Below are positions 1 to 6,858 of a DNA stretch of 21,781 nucleotides, in pieces (positions within the stretch are counted from its first letter, which is position 1; the number at the start of each line of letters is the position of its first letter). The notes beneath the pieces are model-generated. The model ran no database searches. It saw nothing but the letters and a program-made list of their open reading frames with translations, and was not told where the DNA came from. The position numbers and the translations under genes were made by a program. The stretch comes from Flavobacteriales bacterium (GTDB lineage: Bacteria > Bacteroidota > Bacteroidia > Flavobacteriales > BACL11). The stretch lies in the NCBI GenBank assembly GCA_002730985.1, contig PCBP01000016.1:1-21781 (forward strand), written 5' to 3'.

Positions 1-57
1 AAGTGTATCTAACTCTTTTTTTAAACTAAAATAACAGTAAGATGTAAGAAAGAAATT

Positions 58-78
58 TTGAGAATTTAGATCTCTCAA
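58..78 (-). terminator. possible weak hairpin after purQ
   Basis: Just beyond the purQ stop codon, read leftward, there are 6-base arms TTGAGA and TCTCAA separated by 9 bases. The downstream strand is T-rich (TTTCTTTCTT) rather than a clean T-run. The stem is short and AT-rich, so this is only a candidate. Confidence 0.22.
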
Positions 79-88
79 TGATGTCGAT

Positions 89-778
89 TTAAATAACAAC
101 CTCATTTAAAATACTATCAAATAAGAGCCTTCCATCTTGATTATTTAGTTCGCCATCAGACGCTCTTTCAGGATGAGGCATCATGCCAAACACATTCCTT
201 TCTCTATTGCATACGCCAGCAATATTACTAAGTGAGCCATTAGGGTTAGCTTCATGTGTAATATTACCATATTCATCAGAATATTTAAAAAGTATCTGAT
301 CATTATCAATTAATGATTTTAAAGTCGCTTCATCTGCAAAATATCTTCCTTCACCATGAGCTATAGGAATTTTAACTGCTGTTTCACTATATTTATTTGT
401 TACAAGTGTATTCCTATTTATTGCTTGCAAGTAAGTGTTTTTGCAAATAAATCTATGGGATGTGTTATGTAAAAGCGCTCCAGGCAACAACCCGCTTTCA
501 GTTAATATTTGAAACCCATTGCATATCCCCATTACATACCCACCAGCATTTGCAAAAGCTATTATCTCATGCATAATAGGAGAGAATTTAGCAATAGCTC
601 CAGACCTTAAATAATCCCCATAAGAGAACCCTCCAGGAAGAATAATAAAATCAACCTCTTGCAAATCAGTGTCCTTATGCCAAAGTTTCACTACATCCTG
701 CTGCATGATTTTTTCCAAAACATACACCATGTCCATATCACAATTAGATCCAGGAAATATAACTACACCAAATTTCAT
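89..778 (-). CDS. purQ: phosphoribosylformylglycinamidine synthase subunit PurQ (glutaminase)
   Basis: PurQ is the glutamine amidotransferase subunit of FGAM synthase, supplying ammonia for the fourth step of IMP synthesis in the cytoplasm. The 229-residue product has the usual length and is a class I GATase throughout: the start VVIFPGSNCD, the oxyanion segment LPGGFSYGDYLRSG near 48-60, the nucleophile Cys86 in GICNGFQ, and the His202/Glu204 pair in MMPHPE. The start is an ATG with the conserved N-terminus. A free-standing PurQ implies that this organism has the split PurL/PurQ/PurS enzyme and not the large single-chain PurL seen in many Bacteroidota; that is inference, since no purL or purS lies in the window. 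The gene follows the DUF6427-like membrane protein by 26 bases in the same direction and may be co-transcribed with it, but it also has its own -7 element. Confidence 0.96.
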   Translation of the reverse strand: MKFGVVIFPGSNCDMDMVYVLEKIMQQDVVKLWHKDTDLQEVDFIILPGGFSYGDYLRSGAIAKFSPIMHEIIAFANAGGYVMGICNGFQILTESGLLPGALLHNTSHRFICKNTYLQAINRNTLVTNKYSETAVKIPIAHGEGRYFADEATLKSLIDNDQILFKYSDEYGNITHEANPNGSLSNIAGVCNRERNVFGMMPHPERASDGELNNQDGRLLFDSILNEVVI

Positions 779-799
779 AAGCTTAAATTTTTATTAGCG

Positions 800-807
800 C
801 AAATTTA
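800..807 (-). promoter_or_regulatory. -7 element TAAATTTG upstream of purQ
   Basis: Exact match to the Bacteroidota TAnnTTTG -7 motif, 21 bases before the purQ ATG and overlapping the end of the upstream gene. No TTG -33 element is visible at 17-20 bases, so an internal promoter is possible but unproven. Confidence 0.4.
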
Positions 808-1743
808 CACATTAAAAACAATCATATATTTATAATAGAAAGAAGAAATCACTAACAAGGAAAATAAGATGTTTGCAATTCTCCTGCTTTTAGTATACAC
901 AAAATAATTACTAATAATTATTGCTAGCGGAATTTTTGTAAAATAAAAATACTCCCAGTTCGAATAAGCAGCAATAATTATACTAATAATAAAAAACCAA
1001 ATGATTGTCATAAATGTTCTCCTTGATCTAATACTTTTTTTATACAGCCACGTAAAAAGTTCAAAGAATGAAAAAACTACTACTAATAGCAATATTATTA
1101 ACCAAACTATTTTTGATAAATGTGCTCCCTCAATAACTAAAAAAGTAATCTGATTAAAATCAAGAATTTTAGGAAAAATAAAAGGGGAATCTGTCATAAA
1201 AAGGAAAACAAAATAAAATAAGTAGGGGGTGGCTCCACCTAATAAGATAATAACAATAATTCGCCAATTAAGGTTATTATAATTAATACCACTAATAATC
1301 AGCAGTAGGATTAAGCAGATTAAGTTGGGACAAATAAAGGTTGTGACCCCTAAGATTATTGAAGCATTATAAAACTGGGAGAATGGGAGGTCTTTTTGAT
1401 AGCTCTGCAGTAAAAAATTAAATAAGAACAGCAAAAGAAAAGACGATATCCAAACCTCGACAGTATTAATAAAGGGGCTGGTAATTAAAATAAATACACA
1501 TCCAATTACTAAATTCTCTTTTCGAATAATATTTTTCTCATAAATGATATTATTAAGCCCCATGCTTAGAAAAAAAGGAATAGATATCCCCATTAGCAAT
1601 ACAATAAAGGGGTGTAAATAAGAATGAGTGAATACAGTATCTATTCTAAAGTGAATTAATGGCAAAAGACCAAATAGCACACAAAAGATAATAAAAAAAA
1701 GTATTATTGAAGGTTTGGGATTTATAAGGTGTTTTAAAAACAT
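805..1743 (-). CDS. polytopic membrane protein, DUF6427-like
   Basis: A 312-residue, extremely hydrophobic protein of unknown function. I count about ten membrane segments, for example near residues 12-31, 43-62, 80-94, 97-115, 127-150, 160-182, 208-230, 243-260, 270-284 and 290-305, joined by short loops rich in Lys/Arg (KKSIRSRR, KSRR). No catalytic motif is visible. Its size, start (FLKHLINPKPS) and position beside pur genes resemble the DUF6427 family of Flavobacteriia, sometimes mislabelled as a beta-carotene monooxygenase; I recognise this from memory and could not search it. It diverges from the small DUF6341-like gene, a neighbour also typical of that family, which suggests the two membrane proteins may act together. 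Many runs of A and T in the gene give it a noticeably low GC content, as expected for Ile/Phe/Leu-rich membrane proteins. Confidence 0.72.
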   Translation of the reverse strand: MFLKHLINPKPSIILFFIIFCVLFGLLPLIHFRIDTVFTHSYLHPFIVLLMGISIPFFLSMGLNNIIYEKNIIRKENLVIGCVFILITSPFINTVEVWISSFLLLFLFNFLLQSYQKDLPFSQFYNASIILGVTTFICPNLICLILLLIISGINYNNLNWRIIVIILLGGATPYLFYFVFLFMTDSPFIFPKILDFNQITFLVIEGAHLSKIVWLIILLLVVVFSFFELFTWLYKKSIRSRRTFMTIIWFFIISIIIAAYSNWEYFYFTKIPLAIIISNYFVYTKSRRIANILFSLLVISSFYYKYMIVFNV

Positions 1744-1761
1744 TCTAGTTGCTAAAAAATA

Positions 1762-1787
1762 TTTAAATTTGCCACGGTAAATTTAAA
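1762..1787. repeat. inverted repeat between two divergent membrane-protein genes
   Basis: Perfect 9-base arms TTTAAATTT and AAATTTAAA around an 8-base centre GCCACGGT. The left arm contains a rightward -7 element (TAAATTTG) and the right arm contains a leftward near-match (TAAATTTA, 1778-1785), so the symmetry may simply be two face-to-face promoters. It could alternatively bind a dimeric regulator. Confidence 0.45.
1764..1771 (+). promoter_or_regulatory. -7 element TAAATTTG for the 58-residue membrane protein
   Basis: Exact TAnnTTTG match, 25 bases before the ATG at 1797. A TTG occurs only 12 bases upstream, closer than the usual -33 spacing. It lies inside the inverted repeat at 1762-1787. 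Confidence 0.45.
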
Positions 1788-1796
1788 ACAAAAATT

Positions 1797-1973
1797 ATGA
1801 AAGAGGTGTTTTATACAATTGGTGATTTTTTTGGCTTAATTTTCAATGGTGTTGAAGCTCTAGGAAATATGCCAAACTATATTTATATAGGTGTTATTTT
1901 TGTCTTTCTAGTAGTATGGACAACTAAGATGTTAAAGCATAGAAAGGACAATGAAGAGCACGCCTCCTCATAA
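1797..1973 (+). CDS. small single-helix membrane protein, DUF6341-like
   Basis: A 58-codon gene starting MKEVFYTIGDFFGLIFNGVE and ending HRKDNEEHASS. One membrane helix covers about residues 27-43 (NYIYIGVIFVFLVVWTT), followed by a short charged tail; the N-terminal part is amphipathic. Function unknown. The layout (aromatic N-terminus, central helix, KxxKHxxDNEE tail) resembles DUF6341 proteins, which sit between purD and a DUF6427 protein in Flavobacteriia; this is recall, not a search. Support for being real: a -7 element at 1764-1771, an ATG start, and a stop that exactly fills the space up to purD, whose own stop codon it overlaps (TCATAA at 1968-1973, convergent). It is divergent from the DUF6427-like gene. 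Confidence 0.7.
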   Translation: MKEVFYTIGDFFGLIFNGVEALGNMPNYIYIGVIFVFLVVWTTKMLKHRKDNEEHASS

Positions 1974-3236
1974 ATCAAAACCTATATCCTTACGATAATA
2001 CTTCCCTTCAAAAGAAATTTTTTCTGCGGTTTCATATGATTTTTCTAGTGCACTATTAATTGTTGCTCCAAAAGAAGTTAATGCCAAGACTCTACCTCCA
2101 TTTGTTTTAATACAACCATCATTCTTTGTGCCTGAATGAAAAATAAGACTAGTATCAATTGATTCCATTCCTGATATTTCTTTCCCGTTTTCATAAGACT
2201 GTGGATAACCTCCAGAAACAAGCATCACTGTTGCAGCGAATTCATTAGTAATTTCTAAATCTTTCTCACTAAAAGTCCCGTGATTAATACCCTTAAGAAG
2301 ATTTAATAAATCAGATGTGATTCTTGGTATCACTACTTCAGTCTCAGGATCACCCATTCTTACATTGTATTCAATAACTTTTGGCTCACCTTTTACATTT
2401 ATAAGTCCAAAGAATATAAAGCCTTTGTACGTGATATTCTCGCTTTTAAGTCCTTCAATCGTAGGTCTTATAATCTCTCTTTCTACTTTTTCAATATAAA
2501 ACCTGTCTGCAAAAGGAACGGGAGAGATTGCTCCCATTCCTCCTGTATTTAAACCAGTATCTCCCTCTCCAACCCTTTTGTAGTCTTTAGCTGAAGGCAA
2601 TATTTTGTATGACTCACCATCTGTTAATACAAAAACAGAAAGTTCTACACCATCAAGAAACTCTTCAATTACTACTGTTGAGGATGCCTCTCCAAATTTA
2701 GATTTAGTAACCATAGCTTCTAATTCATTTTTTGCATCTTCAATATTTTCAAGAATCAAAACTCCTTTGCCAGCAGCAAGTCCGTCTGCTTTTAATACAT
2801 AAGGGGCATGTAGACTATCAATAAAATCATATCCTTCATTTAGATTTTCTTTAGTAAAAGCCTGATACCTTGCAGTAGGTATGTCATGCCGCATCATAAA
2901 TTCTTTTGCAAATTTCTTACTGCCTTCTAATTGCGCTCCATCTGCTGATGGCCCAATTAATGAGATGCTTCTTAACTTAGAGTCTTGCTGAAAAAAGTCA
3001 TAAATACCATTGACTAAAGGCTCTTCTGGCCCTACCAAAACTAATTCCACTTCTTCAGCAAGAACAAACTCTTTAATACTTTTAAAATCATTTACATTAA
3101 TATCCACATTTTCGCCTACCTCTCCTGTACCAGCATTCCCAGGAGCAATAAATAATTTATTACAACTACTGCTTTTTGCTATTTTCCAAGCAAATGCATG
3201 CTCTCTTCCTCCACTCCCTAATATTAATATATTCAT
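1968..3236 (-). CDS. purD: phosphoribosylamine--glycine ligase (GAR synthetase)
   Basis: PurD joins phosphoribosylamine to glycine using ATP, the second step of IMP synthesis. The 422-residue protein is full length: N-terminal Rossmann-like domain with GSGGREH at 7-13 and IAPGNAGT near 30-37; ATP-grasp domain with KADGLAAGKGV at 149-159, DYKRVGEGDTGLNTGGMG near 218-235 and the metal/ATP segment NVRMGDPETE at 291-300; then the C-terminal GARS domain. The ATG start is the family's usual MNILILGSGGREH. It lies 5 bases after yebC in the same direction, with lepA before that, so a lepA-yebC-purD transcript is likely. Its 3' end overlaps the convergent small membrane-protein gene by 6 bases. Confidence 0.97.
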   Translation of the reverse strand: MNILILGSGGREHAFAWKIAKSSSCNKLFIAPGNAGTGEVGENVDINVNDFKSIKEFVLAEEVELVLVGPEEPLVNGIYDFFQQDSKLRSISLIGPSADGAQLEGSKKFAKEFMMRHDIPTARYQAFTKENLNEGYDFIDSLHAPYVLKADGLAAGKGVLILENIEDAKNELEAMVTKSKFGEASSTVVIEEFLDGVELSVFVLTDGESYKILPSAKDYKRVGEGDTGLNTGGMGAISPVPFADRFYIEKVEREIIRPTIEGLKSENITYKGFIFFGLINVKGEPKVIEYNVRMGDPETEVVIPRITSDLLNLLKGINHGTFSEKDLEITNEFAATVMLVSGGYPQSYENGKEISGMESIDTSLIFHSGTKNDGCIKTNGGRVLALTSFGATINSALEKSYETAEKISFEGKYYRKDIGFDL

Positions 3237-3241
3237 ATTTT

Positions 3242-3991
3242 TTATTCTCGTGCCATAGCACTCAAGATTTCCTCTGTTAATTCCATATTATGAAAAACCT
3301 GTTGGACATCATCATTTTCTTCTAACAAATCTAGCAATTTTAACACTTTCTCTGCTTGTTCAGCCGTGATTTTTTTAGAACTATTTGGAATTCTATGTAA
3401 TTCAGAGTTTACAATCTCTATGTCTAACTCCTCTAATTTAGTTTGCATATTATTAAAATCCGAAAAATCACAGTATACTGTTAAAGCCTCCTCATCGGCA
3501 TCTAATTCTTCTAAGCCAGCATCTATAAGCTCCATCTCTAGATCCTCAATATCTATAGTGACATTCTTATTTTCAATAGTAAAAACCCCCTTTCTATCAA
3601 AAATAAACTTTAAGGACCCATTTATCCCTAATGCACCATCACATTTACTAAAGTATGAACGAACATCTGCAACTGTTCTATTATTATTATTTGTTGCACA
3701 ATCAACAAATACAGCAATTCCATAAACAGCATAACCTTCTAAAGATATTTCTTCATAATTAGCAGTATCTTTATCACTTGCTTTTTTAATAGCACGCAAT
3801 ACATTATCTTTAGGCATATTTGCCGACTTTGCATTCTGCATCACCTGTCTTAGCCTAGAATTAGTGTCAGGATCAGTCCCTCCTTCTTTTACAGCCATTA
3901 CGATATCTTTTCCAATCCTAGTAAAAATTTTGGCCATTTTTGACCATCTTTTCATCTTTCTAGCTTTTCTAAATTCAAATGCTCTTCCCAT
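3242..3991 (-). CDS. yebC: YebC/PmpR-family protein (TACO1-type)
   Basis: A 249-residue cytoplasmic protein of the YebC/PmpR/TACO1 family. It has been described as a DNA-binding transcriptional regulator, and more recent work links the family to easing ribosome stalls at proline runs; which role applies here cannot be seen from sequence. The conserved N-terminus MGRAFEFRKARKMKRWSKMA, the segment TDPDTNSRLRQVMQNAKSANMPKDNV near 39-64 and the EEISLEGYAVYGIAVFVDC region are all present. The acidic C-terminal domain is intact, so the length is normal. It lies between lepA (10 bases upstream) and purD (5 bases downstream) in one leftward run, so it is probably co-expressed with the ribosomal factor LepA, which fits a translation role. 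Confidence 0.93.
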   Translation of the reverse strand: MGRAFEFRKARKMKRWSKMAKIFTRIGKDIVMAVKEGGTDPDTNSRLRQVMQNAKSANMPKDNVLRAIKKASDKDTANYEEISLEGYAVYGIAVFVDCATNNNNRTVADVRSYFSKCDGALGINGSLKFIFDRKGVFTIENKNVTIDIEDLEMELIDAGLEELDADEEALTVYCDFSDFNNMQTKLEELDIEIVNSELHRIPNSSKKITAEQAEKVLKLLDLLEENDDVQQVFHNMELTEEILSAMARE

Positions 3992-4001
3992 AGTTTATAT
4001 C

Positions 4002-5792
4002 TTAATCATCTAATTTTAATACCGATAAAAATGCTTCTTGAGGGATTTCAACATTACCTACTTGTCGCATTCTTTTCTTCCCCTTCTTTTGTTTTTCTAA
4101 AAGTTTTCTTTTTCGTGAAATATCTCCTCCATAACATTTTGCAGTCACATCTTTTCTTAGTGCTTTTACTGTTTCTCTAGAGATAATCTTAGATCCAATT
4201 GCTGATTGTATAGCAATATCAAATTGCTGCCTAGGGATAAGTTCTTTTAATTTTTCACATAACTTTTTACCTAAACTATATGAATTAGTTTTATGAACCA
4301 GTGCAGATAATGCATCAACTGGATCACCGTTTAATAAGATATCTAACTTAGCCAAAACTGACACTCTATATCCTATTGGAGAGTAATCAAATGAAGCATA
4401 TCCTTTCGAAATTGATTTTAATTTGTCATAAAAATCAAAAACTATTTCTCCTAGAGGCATCTCAAAACTAAGCTCAACCCTGTCAGTTGTTAAATAAATC
4501 TGATTTTTCAACTCTCCTCTTTTTGTAATGCACAGGCTCATTACTGGCCCAATAAAATCAGATTTTGTAATAATCTGAGCGCGAATATAAGGCTCCTCTA
4601 CACTCTCTAAAATACTTGGATCTGGATAGTCTGAGGGGTTGTGAATTTCTATTTTTTTTCCAGCTTTTGTATATGCATAATAAGATACGTTAGGAACCGT
4701 AGTGATAACTGTCATCTCAAATTCTCTTTCTAATCGCTCTTGGATAATCTCCATATGTAACATGCCTAAGAAGCCACATCTGAACCCAAATCCAAGTGCT
4801 GCAGATGATTCTGGCTCAAAAGTTAATGATGCATCATTTAGCTGCAGCTTTTCCATGGAATTTCTAAGCTCTTCAAAATCTTCAGTATCGACAGGATAAA
4901 TACCTGCAAATACCATTGGCTTTACCTCTTCAAATCCTTTTATGGGCTCAATAGCAGGATTATCAACAGTTGTAATTGTATCCCCTACCTTTACCTCTGT
5001 TGCTGTTTTAATTCCTGAAATAATATAGCCAACCTCACCTGCTTTTAAAGAATTCTTTGGAAATTGTTTAAGTCTTAATGCTCCAACTTCATCTGCATGA
5101 TAATTCATGTCAGTTGCCATAAACTTAACGCTTTGCCCTTTTTTAATCTCACCATTTACTACTTTAAAATAAGCCTCCACACCTCTAAAAGTATTGTACA
5201 CCGAATCAAAGATCATAGCTTGCAAAGGCATATTAGAATCTCCATTTGGATGTGGGATCCTTTCTATAATAGCAGATAAAATATCCTGAATACCTTTGCC
5301 AGTTTTAGCACTTGCCGGTATAATATCTTCTTTCTTACACAAAGTCAAATTAGTAATTTGATCCTTTACTAATTCAGGTTCAGCTGAAGGCAAGTCAATT
5401 TTATTTAAGATAGGAATAATTTCTAAATCATGTTCCAGTGCTAAATAAAGATTAGAAATAGTCTGTGCCTGAATCCCTTGTGCTGCATCAACGATTAACA
5501 ATGCTCCTTCACAAGCGGCAATTGATCTTGATACTTCATAAGAAAAATCAACATGCCCAGGAGTATCAATCAAATTTAATATATAATCTTGACCATTATA
5601 AGTATATTCCATTTGGATGGCATGACTTTTAATAGTGATTCCTCTTTCTTTTTCAAGATCCATATTATCAAGTACTTGATCCTCCGCCTCTCTTTCTGTA
5701 ACGGCCCCTGTAAATTCTAATAACCTATCAGCCAAAGTAGATTTACCATGATCAATATGGGCAATAATACAGAAGTTCCTAATATTTTTCAT
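4002..5792 (-). CDS. lepA: elongation factor 4 (LepA), ribosome-associated GTPase
   Basis: LepA is a translational GTPase that acts on the ribosome, proposed to help in back-translocation or 30S assembly. With the ATG at 5792 the protein has 596 residues and begins [20 protein letters not shown], exactly the family's usual start. An in-frame TTG nine bases upstream (5801) is rejected because it falls in the promoter's -7 element. G motifs: AHIDHGKS 11-18, GITIK 51-55, DTPGH 76-80, NKID 130-133, SAK 161-163. Domains II, III and V follow. The LepA-specific C-terminal domain ends with [20 protein letters not shown] followed by [13 protein letters not shown]. It is the first gene of the leftward lepA-yebC-purD run and divergent from the DUF2061 gene. 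Confidence 0.97.
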   Translation of the reverse strand: MKNIRNFCIIAHIDHGKSTLADRLLEFTGAVTEREAEDQVLDNMDLEKERGITIKSHAIQMEYTYNGQDYILNLIDTPGHVDFSYEVSRSIAACEGALLIVDAAQGIQAQTISNLYLALEHDLEIIPILNKIDLPSAEPELVKDQITNLTLCKKEDIIPASAKTGKGIQDILSAIIERIPHPNGDSNMPLQAMIFDSVYNTFRGVEAYFKVVNGEIKKGQSVKFMATDMNYHADEVGALRLKQFPKNSLKAGEVGYIISGIKTATEVKVGDTITTVDNPAIEPIKGFEEVKPMVFAGIYPVDTEDFEELRNSMEKLQLNDASLTFEPESSAALGFGFRCGFLGMLHMEIIQERLEREFEMTVITTVPNVSYYAYTKAGKKIEIHNPSDYPDPSILESVEEPYIRAQIITKSDFIGPVMSLCITKRGELKNQIYLTTDRVELSFEMPLGEIVFDFYDKLKSISKGYASFDYSPIGYRVSVLAKLDILLNGDPVDALSALVHKTNSYSLGKKLCEKLKELIPRQQFDIAIQSAIGSKIISRETVKALRKDVTAKCYGGDISRKRKLLEKQKKGKKRMRQVGNVEIPQEAFLSVLKLDD

Positions 5793-5798
5793 AAGATA

Positions 5799-5826
5799 CA
5801 AAAGTACGTTTTTTCAATTATATCAA
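5799..5826 (-). promoter_or_regulatory. lepA promoter: TTG-N17-TACTTTTG
   Basis: Read leftward: TTG (5826-5824), a 17-base spacer, then TACTTTTG (5806-5799), a full match to the Bacteroidota -33/-7 pattern. It is the best promoter in the window. Only six bases separate the -7 element from the lepA ATG, so the transcript should have almost no 5' leader. Confidence 0.7.
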
Positions 5827-5854
5827 GTAATATATGATTAATGGAAATACTTAC

Positions 5855-5862
5855 TATATTTG
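5855..5862 (+). promoter_or_regulatory. -7 element TATATTTG for the DUF2061 gene
   Basis: Exact TAnnTTTG match, 18 bases before the ATG at 5881. Its last three bases are an in-frame TTG that can be mistaken for a start codon. No clear TTG -33 element is visible. Confidence 0.5.
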
Positions 5863-5880
5863 GAATCTAAAATACAAATT

Positions 5881-6129
5881 ATGAGGCCAGTAAATATTGA
5901 TAAGAAGAGACATCTAATAAAAGCTATATCTTGGAACTTGTTAGCAATGACTACCACTTATTTAGTTTTAACAATTCTGCCACCTTATTTTGGGCTTCAA
6001 GGGATTTCAAAAGAAGGAGCTGGGTTTCTGACTATTGTGGATAGAGTAATTAAATTAATTTTGTATTACGGACATGAAAGAGTTTGGTTTACCTCTAACT
6101 GGGGCGTTATTAAACCAAATAAAAATTAA
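5881..6129 (+). CDS. DUF2061 family small membrane protein
   Basis: An 82-residue protein beginning MRPVNIDKKRHLIKAISWNL, with the DUF2061 hallmarks: KAISWN at the start of helix one (about 14-34), a second hydrophobic stretch near 49-62, and the closing motif LYYGHERVWFTSNWG (the family's YYxHERxW...WG). It is predicted to sit in the inner membrane; the function is unknown, although relatives are sometimes fused to or found beside sulfate-assimilation genes. The start at ATG 5881 is preferred over TTG 5860, which would add eight residues but lies inside the -7 element. The gene is divergent from lepA and convergent with the rhomboid gene (11-base gap). Confidence 0.85.
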   Translation: MRPVNIDKKRHLIKAISWNLLAMTTTYLVLTILPPYFGLQGISKEGAGFLTIVDRVIKLILYYGHERVWFTSNWGVIKPNKN

Positions 6130-6140
6130 ACAAACTGTCT

Positions 6141-6797
6141 CTACTTTCTAACTATATAATTAATCTGATGTCGTTCAGATTCAGCCATTTTCTCTTCCAA
6201 TTCTTCATCTATTTCCCACTGGTACTTTATGCGTTTAGGCCCCTCGTCTCTATAAAAGATAGCTACTAAAATACCAGCCGCAAAACCTGCTAAATGGCCT
6301 TCCCATGAGATAGGCGCTTCAGTAGGCAAAATGCCCCAGATCATAGAACCATATAAAAATATAATGATTAGACTTACTGCTGCTAATCTTGGATTCTTAC
6401 GGATAACCCCACTAATAAACAGAAAAGAAGCAAGAGCATAAATTATTCCACTAGCGCCAATATGAAATGATGGTCTTCCAATAATCCAAAGCCAAAATCC
6501 TGAGATAACAAATAACCAAAAAAAGATTTGCATTGCTATTTTCCGATATACAGAAAATAGCAATGCTCCAAGAATTAATATTGGATAGGAATTATTAAAT
6601 AAGTGTGTAAGATCCTTATGAATAAAAGGAGAAAAAAAAATCCCTTTTAGTCCATTAAATGTTTGAGGAAAGACTCCAAATTTAATCAATGACAGATCAA
6701 ATTGGAACTCAATCAGTTTCACTAACCACATTAATAAAAGAAATAGGAATGGGATCCGTAATATGCTGAAAATTTCTTTTTTATCTGATTTCTTCAT
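6141..6797 (-). CDS. rhomboid family intramembrane serine protease
   Basis: A 218-residue polytopic membrane protein with the rhomboid catalytic dyad: Ser116 in FHIGASGIIYAL (GxSG) and His168 in SWEGHLAGFAAG. The conserved HLFNN (HLxxN type) segment near 65-69 that lines the oxyanion hole is also present. About six membrane helices, then a charged cytosolic tail (residues 183-218, rich in Glu/Lys). Rhomboids cleave transmembrane helices; the substrate cannot be guessed here. The start at ATG 6797 is chosen over an in-frame TTG at 6803, which is the end of the -7 element TAATTTTG. It is divergent from polA. Confidence 0.93.
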   Translation of the reverse strand: MKKSDKKEIFSILRIPFLFLLLMWLVKLIEFQFDLSLIKFGVFPQTFNGLKGIFFSPFIHKDLTHLFNNSYPILILGALLFSVYRKIAMQIFFWLFVISGFWLWIIGRPSFHIGASGIIYALASFLFISGVIRKNPRLAAVSLIIIFLYGSMIWGILPTEAPISWEGHLAGFAAGILVAIFYRDEGPKRIKYQWEIDEELEEKMAESERHQINYIVRK

Positions 6798-6800
6798 ACG

Positions 6801-6808
6801 CAAAATTA
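6801..6808 (-). promoter_or_regulatory. -7 element TAATTTTG for the rhomboid gene
   Basis: Exact TAnnTTTG match ending only three bases before the ATG at 6797, so initiation would fall at or next to the start codon. No -33 TTG is visible at the expected distance. Confidence 0.45.
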
Positions 6809-6858
6809 AAAGGTAAAAGTAATTAAATTATGCGTATAAATTGTATTTTTACATGGCC

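Noticed and set aside
2317..3258. Three rightward open frames of 60-82 codons opposite purD
   Set aside because: They lie entirely or almost entirely inside purD on the other strand, have Ser/Pro-rich compositions typical of antisense shadows, and have no promoter or homology signal.
3366..3725. 119-codon rightward frame opposite yebC
   Set aside because: Shadow of the yebC coding strand, rich in Ser runs; yebC is a clear full-length gene.
5801..5803. TTG as the lepA start, giving a 599-residue protein
   Set aside because: The TTG belongs to the -7 element TACTTTTG, and LepA proteins begin at the [18 protein letters not shown] methionine.
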